64,000 bases of DNA from Saccharothrix sp. (GTDB lineage: Bacteria > Actinomycetota > Actinomycetes > Mycobacteriales > Pseudonocardiaceae), in NCBI RefSeq assembly GCF_031180885.1, contig NZ_JAPSLK010000010.1, positions 1 to 64,000 of the forward strand. The letters run 5' to 3'. The position numbers and the translations under genes were made by a program. The notes under the pieces are model-generated. The model made no database searches. It had not been told where the DNA came from and saw nothing but the letters and a program-made list of their open reading frames with translations. Positions within the stretch are counted from its first letter, which is position 1. The number at the start of each line of letters is the position of its first letter. This document shows positions 43,624 to 53,332 of this stretch, one piece after another.

Positions 43624-45444
43624 TCAGGGTCGTAGGCGGACGACCTGCGGGTCGTGGTCGGTGGGGCGGGTGGCGAACTCGCTGTTGGCGTGGATGACGT
43701 CGAACTCGTAGCCGGTGGCGACGAGCGCGGGTGAGAGGAGCAGGTGGTCGAGGATCTGGGAGTTGCCGTCGTAGACGTAGCTGTACCGGTCGGTGTCGGG
43801 TAGTTCGGCGGGGAGGTCGCGCAGGCCGGCGGCGGTCAGTTCGCCGAGCGCGGTGGAGAACTCGAAGTCGTTGAGGTCGCCGGCGACGACGACGCGGGCG
43901 TTGGGGTCGATGGCGGTGATGGCGCGGTGGAAGTCGGCGACGGTGCGGGCCTGCTGGGTGCGTTGGGTTTCGCTGGGGTAGCGGGGCGGTTGGTGGCGGC
44001 CGAACAGGGGGTCGTCGCCGCCTTTGGAGTTGAAGTGGTTGGCGATGACGAACAGAGGTTTGCCGTCGACGTGGAACTTGCCGATCAGCGGTTTGCGGCT
44101 GTTGTCGAACGCGGTGTTGTTCGGGTCGATGCGGCCGGGGTTGAGGGTGAGGGCGACGCGGTCGCCGGTCACGCCGCTGTCGTGGGCCTGGACGGCGGTG
44201 GTGGCGTCGCCGTGGGTGCCCGGGGCGAAGGAGACCCGGTCGGTGCGGAACAGGAAGCCGACCCGGATGTTGCCGTTGGGTTCGCCGCCGTCGGCGTTGT
44301 TCACCGGGTCGATCTGCCGGTAGTCGTAGGCGGGGCCGCCGGCGGCGCTGATCGCGGCGATCAGCTTGGCCCAGGTCTGGCTGGCGGAGGTGGTGCCGGT
44401 GTCGGGGCCGTTGTCGTCCTGGACCTCTTGCAGGGCGACGATCCCGGGCGCGGCGAGGTTGGTGACGATCTGCCGGGCGAGGGCGTCGAAGGTGGCTTGC
44501 GGGTCCTTGGCGTCGAGGTTGTGCACGTTCATGGTGGCCACGGCGAGTTGGCCGGAGGCGGGTGCGGTGGTGCTCTCCGGGGCGAGGGAGCCGGAGACCC
44601 GGGACAGCGGTGCGGTGAGCTGGAGCTTGAAGTTGCCGAAGCTGTAGTCCAGGACGCCGACCGCCGGGGCGGAGAAGTGGTCGCCGGTGTCGACGGTCGG
44701 GGTGGTGCCGGGGGTGACGGCGTTGTCGAGCAGGACGCGTTCGGGGTTGGCGTCGCCCTGCCGCAGGACGATGCCGCCGCGCGCGGTGCGCACCGACGCG
44801 GTGGCGCCGTCGTCGCCGAGCACGGCGATCTCGCCGTAGGCGTTGGTGGGTGCGACGGCGACCGGCTTGTCCAGTTGGACGCGCATCCCTTCCAGGGACT
44901 CGTAGAAGTCGATGCCGTCGGTGGCGGCGTCGAACGTGCCGGAGGTCTCGACGCTGCCGGTGGCGTCGTCGTCGATGACCGCGGCCGGTGGGACGCGACC
45001 GGCGGAGCCGATCACGGTGGCGGTGGGCACGGGCTTGGTGCCGAGCTTGGTGATGCGGGGTGAGGTGATCTCGGTGGTGGTGAGGTTCGCGGTGCTGCTG
45101 CCGCCGGGGCGGTATTCGGTGACCTTGCCCCGGACGGAGATCTCCTCGCCCACCTTCACGGTCGGGGCGCTGGAGGTGTAGACGAACAAGCCTTCGGAGG
45201 TGGCGGGGTTGGTGTCCGGGCACGGGTCCTGGAACCGGAACCCGGTGGTCGCGACGGCGGTGACGACACCGCGGACGTCGGTGACCGAGGCGCCGGAGAG
45301 CGGGGAGAGGTGGGCCGCGCCCTGGATCTGGCGGATGCGGGTGGAGGGGTAGGCGCAGGTGTCGGCCGAGGCGGTGGGCGCGACCACGACGCCTGCGGTG
45401 GTGGCGAGCAGGGCGGTGAGGATCACCGTGGTGGAGCGGTTCAC
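43624..45444 (-). CDS. Secreted endonuclease/exonuclease/phosphatase-family nuclease
   Basis: A 606-residue exported protein; GTG 45444 follows CCAGGAGTGCCCG. Signal peptide to about residue 27 (VILTALLATTAGVVVAPTAS). Residues about 30-270 are beta-rich with OB-fold-like pieces (VGEEISVRGKVTEYRPGGSS; VDTGDHFSAPAVGVLDYSFG). The EEP domain is about 280-606: LAVATMNVHNLDAKDP, GIVALQEVQDDNGPDTG, VIANHFNSKGGDDP, VVAGDLNDFEFS, ILDHLLLSPAL and PTDHDPQVV, so all catalytic motifs are present. This matches large secreted DNases/nucleotidases of the YhcR/ExeM type. It sits 46 bp behind the PhoX-like gene, suggesting joint use of extracellular nucleic acid as a phosphate source. Confidence 0.88.
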   Translation of the reverse strand: MNRSTTVILTALLATTAGVVVAPTASADTCAYPSTRIRQIQGAAHLSPLSGASVTDVRGVVTAVATTGFRFQDPCPDTNPATSEGLFVYTSSAPTVKVGEEISVRGKVTEYRPGGSSTANLTTTEITSPRITKLGTKPVPTATVIGSAGRVPPAAVIDDDATGSVETSGTFDAATDGIDFYESLEGMRVQLDKPVAVAPTNAYGEIAVLGDDGATASVRTARGGIVLRQGDANPERVLLDNAVTPGTTPTVDTGDHFSAPAVGVLDYSFGNFKLQLTAPLSRVSGSLAPESTTAPASGQLAVATMNVHNLDAKDPQATFDALARQIVTNLAAPGIVALQEVQDDNGPDTGTTSASQTWAKLIAAISAAGGPAYDYRQIDPVNNADGGEPNGNIRVGFLFRTDRVSFAPGTHGDATTAVQAHDSGVTGDRVALTLNPGRIDPNNTAFDNSRKPLIGKFHVDGKPLFVIANHFNSKGGDDPLFGRHQPPRYPSETQRTQQARTVADFHRAITAIDPNARVVVAGDLNDFEFSTALGELTAAGLRDLPAELPDTDRYSYVYDGNSQILDHLLLSPALVATGYEFDVIHANSEFATRPTDHDPQVVRLRP

Positions 45445-45490
45445 CGGGCACTCCTGGAATGGGCGGGATTCGAGGAAGAGCGGTGTGGCG

Positions 45491-46642
45491 TCACAGCGAC
45501 GTGCGGAACGGTCCGGTGACCTCGTAGGTGATGCCGCCGCTGCTGGAGCCGCTGGTGCCGCGCTGGGAGGAGAAGTACAGGCGGTTGCCGGCGGGATTGA
45601 ACGCGACGCCGCACAGCTCGGAGGAGCTTTGGTTGGTGACGCGCAGGAAGGGGGCGACAATGTCGTCCGGGGTGATGATGCAGATCTCCATGTTGCCGCC
45701 GTCCTCGGCGACGTAAAGGTCGCCGACAGTGGCCCCGGTGATGTTGTCGACGCCGGTCAGCGGCGGGTTGCTGGTCAGGTTGTCGTCGTAGGCGATGGCG
45801 ATCGTGTTGTTGACCGCGTTGTAGGCCCAGACGCGGTTGTCGCCCTTGGTGGTGAAGAAGCAGGTTCCGTTGCGGTAGTAGGCGCCTTCGCCGCCGTTGA
45901 ACACCTTCGCGCCGGAGACCTGCTTGCGGGTGCGGGTCGGGCTGCCGTCCGGGTCGGGCACGTTGGCCCAGGACAGCACGCCGCTGACCTCCTTGAGCAC
46001 CTGCAACGTTCCGGACGACAGGTCGCCCCAGGTGGTGGGGACGAACCGGTAGAAGCAGCCGTCGGACTCGTCCTCGGTCAGGTAGATCACCTTCCGGTCC
46101 GGGTCGCACGCGGCGGCCTCGTGCTTGAACCGGCCCATCGCGGCCCGGCGGACCGCGGCCTGGCCGCCGAACGGGTAGGTCTCGTAGACGTAGCCGAGGT
46201 CGACCTCCTCGCAGGACAGCCAGGTGTTCCACGGGGTGTCGCCGCCGGCGCAGTTGCGGTTGGTGCCGGTCAGGATGCTGTACGCGCCGGTGATGCCGCC
46301 GCTGGAGTTGAACCGGATCGCGCTCGCGCCACCCGCGCCGCTGCCCATCTCGGCGTTGGACACGTAGATCCAGCCGGTGCCGTCGGCGAAGCACGCACCG
46401 CCGTCCGGGGCGCTGTGCCAGGTGAAGCTCGTGCCCGGCACGGTCTGGGTGGAGCGGGCGATCACCCGGCTGGTGAACCCGGACGGCAGTTGGATGCCGT
46501 TGGCGTCGGCGGTCTGGAGGCTGCCGTAGGGGCTGGGGCCGGTCTGTGCCGGGTAGGCCAGGGCCTCGCTCCACAGCGTGAAGCCGAAGGCCATCGAACC
46601 GCCGCCGGCGACGGCGGCGCGCAGGAAGGTACGACGTTCCAC
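45491..46642 (-). CDS. PhoX-family (DUF839) secreted alkaline phosphatase-like protein
   Basis: A 383-residue exported protein; GTG 46642 follows GGGAAGGAGCAGTC. The N-terminus VERRTFLRAAVAGGGSMAFG is a twin-arginine signal (R-R-x-F-L). Family features include WNTWLSCEEVDLGYVYETYP, GRFKHEAAACDPDRKVIYLT, EDESDGCFYRFVPTTWGDL and VAFNPAGNRLYFSSQRG, typical of PhoX-like beta-propellers that bind Ca2+/Fe3+ and are exported folded by Tat. It should release phosphate from organic esters. Followed closely by the secreted nuclease; candidate TTCAC-type sites lie upstream. Confidence 0.88.
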   Translation of the reverse strand: MERRTFLRAAVAGGGSMAFGFTLWSEALAYPAQTGPSPYGSLQTADANGIQLPSGFTSRVIARSTQTVPGTSFTWHSAPDGGACFADGTGWIYVSNAEMGSGAGGASAIRFNSSGGITGAYSILTGTNRNCAGGDTPWNTWLSCEEVDLGYVYETYPFGGQAAVRRAAMGRFKHEAAACDPDRKVIYLTEDESDGCFYRFVPTTWGDLSSGTLQVLKEVSGVLSWANVPDPDGSPTRTRKQVSGAKVFNGGEGAYYRNGTCFFTTKGDNRVWAYNAVNNTIAIAYDDNLTSNPPLTGVDNITGATVGDLYVAEDGGNMEICIITPDDIVAPFLRVTNQSSSELCGVAFNPAGNRLYFSSQRGTSGSSSGGITYEVTGPFRTSL

Positions 46643-46726
46643 GACTGCTCCTTCCCGTCGAGGGAGTGGTCCGCGGCGGAACCGGCGTTGCTCCACTCGA
46701 CGTGTCGGGACAGGGAAGCGGGCGGA

Positions 46727-46756
46727 GGTGAACTCCGGGCGGGGCCGTTCGTGAAC
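46727..46756 (-). promoter_or_regulatory. Possible PHO-box-like repeats upstream of PhoX
   Basis: On the minus strand GTTCACC (46733-46727) and GTTCACG (46756-46750) lie about 85-115 bp before the PhoX start, 23 bp apart. Actinomycete PHO boxes are 11-bp direct repeats with a TTCAC core, so the spacing is off by one from two units. A weak call. Confidence 0.35.
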
Positions 46757-46878
46757 CAATCCCCAACAGATGCCCAACCGTGGTGGCCGGGATGACGCGA
46801 AATTCCTTCAAGGACAGGAATTTTCCCCGGTTGACACGCATTCGCCACTGATAGTCCACTGTGGACAGGTGTGCGCCG

Positions 46879-46909
46879 GGTGGCCCCCACCGGGTTGGTG
46901 GGGGCCACC
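46879..46909 (-). terminator. Terminator hairpin downstream of the subtilase
   Basis: Perfect 13-bp arms (46879-46891, 46897-46909) with a 5-nt loop, 28 bp beyond the stop of the minus-strand S8 peptidase. Confidence 0.7.
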
Positions 46910-46937
46910 GTCGTGCGAGGAGCGTGTCAGCCGGAGG

Positions 46938-48503
46938 TCACAGGTCGAGCGTCCAGCTGTCGATGTAGCCGGTGTCGTAGCTGTAGACGTCGCGCACCTG
47001 GAGCTTCCAGGAGCCGGCGGCGGTCTCGGCGGACAGGTTCACCGTGTAGGTGGCGTCCACGTTGTCCGCCGAGTCGCTGGAGGAGGAGTTCTTCAGCCGG
47101 TACGCCGAGCCGTCCGGCGCGAGCAGGTCGATCACCAGGTCGCCGCGGTAGGTGTGCTTGATGTGCACCTCGACCGTGGCCGTGGAGCCGGCGTAGCCCG
47201 TGCAGTCGGCGATGGAGATCGTGCTGGTGGCGGTGCCCCCGTCGGGGATGGCCACGTCGGTGCCGTTGGTCACGGCCGCGCACCCGCTGGGCGGCGGCGT
47301 GGTGCCGCCCCCGGTCACCCGCAGCAGCTTGTTCGGCGAACCGGTGCCCGGGCTGGTGACCACGCCCGAGGTCGCGGCGTTGACCAGCGCGTCGCGGACC
47401 TGCTGCGGGGTGGCGGAGGTGTTGGCGGCCAGGTAGACCGCCGCCGCGCCCGCCACGTGCGGCGAGGCCATCGACGTGCCGCTGATGGTGTTGGTGGCCG
47501 TGTCGCTGGTGTGCCAGGCGGAGGTGATGCTCGAACCCGGCGCGAAGATGTCCAGGCAGGTGCCGTAGTTCGAGTACGAGGCGCGGGCGTCGCTGCTCGT
47601 GGTCGCGCCGACCGTGATCGCCTCGGCCGTGCGCGCCGGTGAGTAGTTGCACGCGTCGGCGTTGCTGTTGCCCGCCGCGACGGCGTAGGTCACGCCCGAC
47701 GCGATCGACCTGCGCACCGCATCGTCCACAGTGGAGGATGCGCCTCCGCCGAGGCTCATGTTGGCCACGGCGGGCTTGACGGCGTTCGCGGTGACCCAGT
47801 CCACGCCCGCGATGACACCGGCGTAGCTGCCGGAACCGGCGCAGTCGAGCACGCGGACGCCGATCAGCTTGACCTTCTTGGCCACGCCGTACGCGGTGCC
47901 GCCGGTCGTGCCGGCGACGTGCGTGCCGTGGCCGTTGCAGTCGGTGGCGTCGTTGTCGTTGTCCACCGTGTCCCGGCCGTGCACCGCACGACCGCCGAAG
48001 TCGGTGTGCGTGACCCGGATGCCCGTGTCGATGATGTAGGCGTTCACCCCCGAGCCCTCGTTCGGGTAGGTGTAGGAGTTGTCCAGCGGCAGCGCGGCCT
48101 GGTCGATCCGGTCCAGACCCCATGACGGGACGGGGGACTGCGTGCCCGAGATCGAGACCACGCCGTCCTGCTCGACGTAGGCCACCGCCGGGTCGGCCGC
48201 GATCCTGCGCGCCTGCGCCTCGCTCATGGTGGCGGAGAAGCCGCGCAGCGCGTGGCTGTAGGTGTGCTTGACCTTCGCGTCGTACTTGTTGCTCAAGGCG
48301 GCCACACCGGCGGTGCTCGCGTCCTTGAGCACCACGATGTAGCTATCCTTGATCGCGTTGCTCGCCCCTTGGCCGCGGATGTCGCCCTCGGCCGCGGCGG
48401 CGGCGCCGAGCGTGGTCGTCGCCGCGGACACGGCGAAGACCGTCCCGGTGGCCAACCCTATGCGGGTCAGCCGCTTCTTCCAGGTTTCGCGAACGTTTCG
48501 CAT
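46938..48503 (-). CDS. Secreted subtilisin-like S8 peptidase with P-domain
   Basis: A 521-residue extracellular protease; ATG 48503 follows TAGGAGATCCCTGCC. Signal peptide (about 1-38), inhibitor I9 propeptide (about 50-118; [39 protein letters not shown]), and S8 catalytic domain with Asp159 ([18 protein letters not shown]), His192 ([10 protein letters not shown]), Asn279 (AAGNS) and Ser344 ([12 protein letters not shown]). A Pro/Gly hinge and a proprotein-convertase P-domain (about 405-521; [37 protein letters not shown]) end the protein. Close to streptomycete-type aqualysin/proteinase K relatives. All catalytic residues present. Confidence 0.93.
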   Translation of the reverse strand: MRNVRETWKKRLTRIGLATGTVFAVSAATTTLGAAAAAEGDIRGQGASNAIKDSYIVVLKDASTAGVAALSNKYDAKVKHTYSHALRGFSATMSEAQARRIAADPAVAYVEQDGVVSISGTQSPVPSWGLDRIDQAALPLDNSYTYPNEGSGVNAYIIDTGIRVTHTDFGGRAVHGRDTVDNDNDATDCNGHGTHVAGTTGGTAYGVAKKVKLIGVRVLDCAGSGSYAGVIAGVDWVTANAVKPAVANMSLGGGASSTVDDAVRRSIASGVTYAVAAGNSNADACNYSPARTAEAITVGATTSSDARASYSNYGTCLDIFAPGSSITSAWHTSDTATNTISGTSMASPHVAGAAAVYLAANTSATPQQVRDALVNAATSGVVTSPGTGSPNKLLRVTGGGTTPPPSGCAAVTNGTDVAIPDGGTATSTISIADCTGYAGSTATVEVHIKHTYRGDLVIDLLAPDGSAYRLKNSSSSDSADNVDATYTVNLSAETAAGSWKLQVRDVYSYDTGYIDSWTLDL

Positions 48504-48830
48504 GGCAGGGATCTCCTATCGCAGGGACGCGCCCGCACCGGCGTCGCGGCTGACGCCGGGTCGTGCGCGCTACGACTGTTGATAGTTGTCCGCGCACGCA
48601 CGCCGCAATCCCTGATCGTGAAAGGGAGTCCCGCGGCTTCTCCACAGAATTGCCGGAGGTGTCAAAAGAATCGGTACAGCACCGAGGACACGGCCCCGGT
48701 CCACCCGAAACGACCAGCGCCGAGTGTTGACGGCAGGGCGTTACCCGCGGGTAGCATCCTGGTCACCGCCCTGCAACCGGATCCGGTCCGCCCGCGTTCG
48801 ACCCCGCCTCGTACGTCGGAAGGTCCGCCT

Positions 48831-49511
48831 GTGAAGTCACTCCGCCAGCGGTGCGCGCTTGCCGCCGCCGTAACCGTCGCCGTGCTGGCGCCCGCCCCCG
48901 CCGGGGCGGCCTCCGGCTTCACCCCGTCCAGCAACCCGATCCTGTTCGTCCACGGCTGGAACTCCAGCGCCTCGGCCTGGAACACCATGATCGACCGCTT
49001 CAAGGCCGACGGCTGGCCGGCCGGCCACCTGCGCGCCTTCTCCTACGACACCAGCAAGTCCAACGCCACCACGGCCGACCTCGTCAACCAGGAAGCCGAT
49101 CGGCTGCGCGCCGAAACCGGCGCTAGCCAGGTCGACGTGATCACCCACTCGATGGGCGGGCTGTCGTCCCGCTACTACCTCAAGAACCTCGGTGGCACCG
49201 GGGAGGTCGACCGCTGGGTGTCCCTCGGCGGCCCCAACCACGGCACGACGACGGCGAACAGCTGCTTCCAGACCTCGTGCGTGGAGATGCGGATCGGCTC
49301 GGACTTCCTGAACGCGCTCAACTCCGGTGACGAGACACCGGGCAGCCCCGGCTACGGCACCTGGTGGTCGCCCTGCGACACCGTCATCGACCCGCAGGAC
49401 AGCACCGTGCTGTCCGGGGCCCAGAACACCAAGACGGCGTGCATCAGCCACAGCGCGCTGCTGACCGACGCCAAGGTATACGCGCAGACACGCGACTTCG
49501 TCAACGCCTGA
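48831..49511 (+). CDS. Secreted lipase (alpha/beta hydrolase, class 2 lipase-like)
   Basis: A 226-residue exported enzyme; GTG 48831 follows CGGAAGGTCCGCCT. Signal peptide to about residue 26 (ALAAAVTVAVLAPAPAGAAS). NPILFVHGWNSSASAWNTMI carries the oxyanion-hole HGW, VDVITHSMGGLSSRYYLKN the nucleophile elbow (H-S-M-G-G), and VSLGGPNHGTTTANSC follows as in bacterial triacylglycerol lipases; a late Asp (CDTVIDPQDSTVL) and His (ACISHSALLTD) can complete the triad. A terminator follows directly. Confidence 0.9.
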   Translation: MKSLRQRCALAAAVTVAVLAPAPAGAASGFTPSSNPILFVHGWNSSASAWNTMIDRFKADGWPAGHLRAFSYDTSKSNATTADLVNQEADRLRAETGASQVDVITHSMGGLSSRYYLKNLGGTGEVDRWVSLGGPNHGTTTANSCFQTSCVEMRIGSDFLNALNSGDETPGSPGYGTWWSPCDTVIDPQDSTVLSGAQNTKTACISHSALLTDAKVYAQTRDFVNA

Positions 49512-49517
49512 CCCCAA

Positions 49518-49551
49518 GGGCGGCCGTCTCCCTCGGCAGGGACGGCCGCCC
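49518..49551 (+). terminator. Terminator hairpin after the lipase
   Basis: 11-bp perfect arms (49518-49528 and 49541-49551, GGGCGGCCGTC and its complement), beginning 7 bp after the stop codon, around a 12-nt loop. Confidence 0.7.
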
Positions 49552-49665
49552 ATCGCGTGTCCACAAAGGACCGCCCGTTGATGTCGCCTGATCGGCGCAG
49601 TGCGATGGTGTACCGACTGGTGCGACGATCGGGGTCCCTGCAACCCGCCGCCCTGTAGGAGCGTC

Positions 49666-50871
<1,206 letters not shown>

Positions 50872-50890
50872 TCCGGAAGGGCCAAGAGCC

Positions 50891-50926
50891 GGCAGACCGC
50901 CCCCACCGCCGTCGGGGCGGTCTGCC
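50891..50926 (+). terminator. Terminator hairpin after the S8 peptidase
   Basis: Perfect 13-bp arms (50891-50903, 50914-50926) with a 10-nt loop, 19 bp past the peptidase stop. Confidence 0.7.
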
Positions 50927-51022
50927 ACCAGTTCGAAGCCCACGTCGCCGGGCGACTTCGCCGACCGGCACGCCCGCGGGTCAGTCGGGCCCGGCTGCCG
51001 ACGTGGGAACCGGGAGGTTGGT

Positions 51023-51054
51023 CCGAGGGCGGCGCCCCTGTAGGCCGCCCTCGG
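51023..51054 (-). terminator. Terminator hairpin for the copper operon
   Basis: Perfect 11-bp arms (51023-51033, 51044-51054) with a 10-nt loop, 37 bp beyond the stop of the minus-strand P-type ATPase. With 50891-50926 it insulates convergent transcription units. Confidence 0.65.
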
Positions 51055-51091
51055 GTTCCATCCCTCCGGTCCCAGGAGCGGTGACCGGTAC

Positions 51092-53332
51092 TCAGGTGGT
51101 CGGATGCGATGCGCTGTCGGTTCCCGGGATGGTCGCGCCGCCGGGGCGGTAGCCGCGCAGCCTCATGCTGTTGGTGACGACCAGGACCGACGACAGCGAC
51201 ATGGCGGCGCCGGCGATGAGGGGGTTGAGCAGGCCGAGAGCCGCCAGGGGGATCGCGGCGGTGTTGTAGGCGAAGGCCCAGGCGAGGTTGCCGCGGATGG
51301 TGGCCAGGGTGCGGTTGGCCAGTTCGACGGCGTCGGGCACGGCGTCGAGGTCCTCGCGGACGAGGATCACGTCGGCGGCGTGCGCGGCGACGTCGCTGCC
51401 GCGGGCGATGGCCATGCCCAGGTCGGCGGTGGCCAGCGCCGGGCCGTCGTTGACGCCGTCGCCGACCATCGCGACGCGGTGACCCCGGGCGCGCAGGTCC
51501 TCGACGGCGGCGACCTTGTCGGCGGGGCGCACGTCGGCCACCACGTCGGTGATGCCGACCTCGGTGGCGACGGCATGGGCGACGGCGCGCGTGTCCCCGG
51601 TGAGCAGGACGGTGCGCAAACCGAGCTTGTGCAGTCGTGCGACGGCGGTCGCGGCGGAGGGCCGCACGGTGTCGCGGACGCCGATCGCGCCCACGACGAC
51701 GCCGGCTCGGGCGACGAGCACGGCGGTCACGGGGCCGAGGTCGGCCTGCCAGTGGTGCGCGGCGGGCGGGACGGTGATGCCGAGGTCGGTCATCAGGCGC
51801 GCGGAGCCCACCACCACCTCGACGCCGTCGACCACCCCGCGCGCTCCGCCGCCGACCACGGCGTGGAAGTCGTCGGCGGGAGGCACATCGGGCGCGGCGG
51901 TCACGATGGCCCGCGCGACGGGGTGTTCGGACGCCGACTCGACGGCCGCGGCCCACCGCAGCACGTCCTGCTCGGTGCCGTCGAACGCCGTGGTGGACAC
52001 GACGGTCATGCGGCCGGTGGTGATCGTTCCGGTCTTGTCGAACACCACGGTGTCCACCGCCCGCGTGGCCTCCAGCGCTTCGGGACCCTTGACCAGCACC
52101 CCCAGGGACGCCGCGCGGGCGACGCCGACCATCAGCGCCGTGGGCGTGGCCAGCCCTAGGGCGCACGGGCAGGCGATGATCAGCACGGCCACGGCGGCGG
52201 TGAACGCGGACCGGGTGTCGTGGCCGGTGGCCAGCCACCCCGCCAGGGTCAGCGCGGCCAGTACGAGCACGACGGGCACGAACACCCCGCACACCCGGTC
52301 GACCAGCCGCTGCACGGCGGCCTTGCGCTGGGCGGCCTGCTCGGCCAACGCGCTCATCTGCGCGAGCTGGGTGTGCGCGCCGACCTGCGTGGCGCGCACC
52401 ACGAGACGGCCGGTGAGGTTGACCGTGCCGCCCACGACGCGGTCGCCGGGGCGGATGTCGTGCGGCACGGGCTCGCCGGTGATGGTGGCGGTGTCGACCG
52501 CGGAGGCGCCCTCGGTGACGACGCCGTCGGCGGGCAGCGCGTCACCGGGCCGGACCACGAACAGGTCGCCGACCCGCAGCGTCGCGGCGGGCACGAGGTG
52601 TTCGACGCCGTCGCGCAGGACGCGGGCGTCCTTGGCGGCGAGGTCGGCCAGCGCGGTGAGCATCCCGACGGCGTTGCGGCGTGACCGGGTCTCGAAGTAG
52701 CGGCCCGCCAGCAGGAACGTGGTGACGCCCGCGGCGACGTCGAGGTAGACCGCGTCCGCGCCCTCGGCGGTGACGCCGAACCCCAGCCAATAGCCCGGCG
52801 CGGAGGAGCCGAGGACCAGGGCCCACACGGCCCAGCCGAACGAGGCCAGCACGCCCAGCGAGACCAGGGTGTCCATGCTGGTCGAGCCGTGCCGGAGGTT
52901 GCGCAGCGCGGCCCGGTGGAACGGCCACGCCGAGTACGCCACGACGGGCAGCGCCAGCAGCGCGCACAGCGCTTGCCAGCCGGGGAAGCGCAGCGCGGGC
53001 ACCAGGGCCAGGCTGATCGACAGGTTGCCCAGCGGGATCGCGAGCACCGCGGCGACCACGAGGCGCCGCCGCAGGTCGGCGACCGCCGCCGAGTGGTCCC
53101 ACTCGGCGCGGTCGCGGACCTCGGCGTCGTAGCCCGCCTTGCGGACGGCCGCGATCACGTCCTGCGCGTCCACGTCGGGTCCGATGTGGACGGTGGCGCG
53201 CTCGGTGGCGTAGTTGACCGAAGCCCGCACGCCGTCGAGCTTGTTGAGCTTGCGCTCGATGCGCGACGCGCACGCCGCGCACGTCATGCCGGACACGGCC
53301 AGTTCCACCGGCTCGGTCGCCGTTGTCGTCAT
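51092..53332 (-). CDS. copA: Copper-translocating P1B-type ATPase
   Basis: A 746-residue CopA-like pump. It has an N-terminal heavy-metal-associated domain with GMTCAAC (Cys18, Cys21), membrane helices from about 85, an actuator with TITGEPVPHD, the ion-site CPC in IIACPCALGLATPTA, the phosphorylation site VFDKTGTITTG, SEHPVARAIV (the HP motif of P1B pumps), and GDGVNDGPALATADLG. The late NTAAIPLAALG and MSLSSVLVVTNSMRLRGY in the last helices agree with Cu+ specificity. It exports Cu+ from the cytoplasm. ATG 53332 overlaps the stop of the CopD-CtaG gene by four bases, so the two are cotranslated. Confidence 0.93.
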   Translation of the reverse strand: MTTTATEPVELAVSGMTCAACASRIERKLNKLDGVRASVNYATERATVHIGPDVDAQDVIAAVRKAGYDAEVRDRAEWDHSAAVADLRRRLVVAAVLAIPLGNLSISLALVPALRFPGWQALCALLALPVVAYSAWPFHRAALRNLRHGSTSMDTLVSLGVLASFGWAVWALVLGSSAPGYWLGFGVTAEGADAVYLDVAAGVTTFLLAGRYFETRSRRNAVGMLTALADLAAKDARVLRDGVEHLVPAATLRVGDLFVVRPGDALPADGVVTEGASAVDTATITGEPVPHDIRPGDRVVGGTVNLTGRLVVRATQVGAHTQLAQMSALAEQAAQRKAAVQRLVDRVCGVFVPVVLVLAALTLAGWLATGHDTRSAFTAAVAVLIIACPCALGLATPTALMVGVARAASLGVLVKGPEALEATRAVDTVVFDKTGTITTGRMTVVSTTAFDGTEQDVLRWAAAVESASEHPVARAIVTAAPDVPPADDFHAVVGGGARGVVDGVEVVVGSARLMTDLGITVPPAAHHWQADLGPVTAVLVARAGVVVGAIGVRDTVRPSAATAVARLHKLGLRTVLLTGDTRAVAHAVATEVGITDVVADVRPADKVAAVEDLRARGHRVAMVGDGVNDGPALATADLGMAIARGSDVAAHAADVILVREDLDAVPDAVELANRTLATIRGNLAWAFAYNTAAIPLAALGLLNPLIAGAAMSLSSVLVVTNSMRLRGYRPGGATIPGTDSASHPTT

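Noticed and set aside
48252-48830. Long N-terminal extension of the lipase
   Set aside because: The extra codons are antisense to the subtilase signal region and intergenic DNA; GTG 48831 begins a normal signal peptide after a ribosome site.
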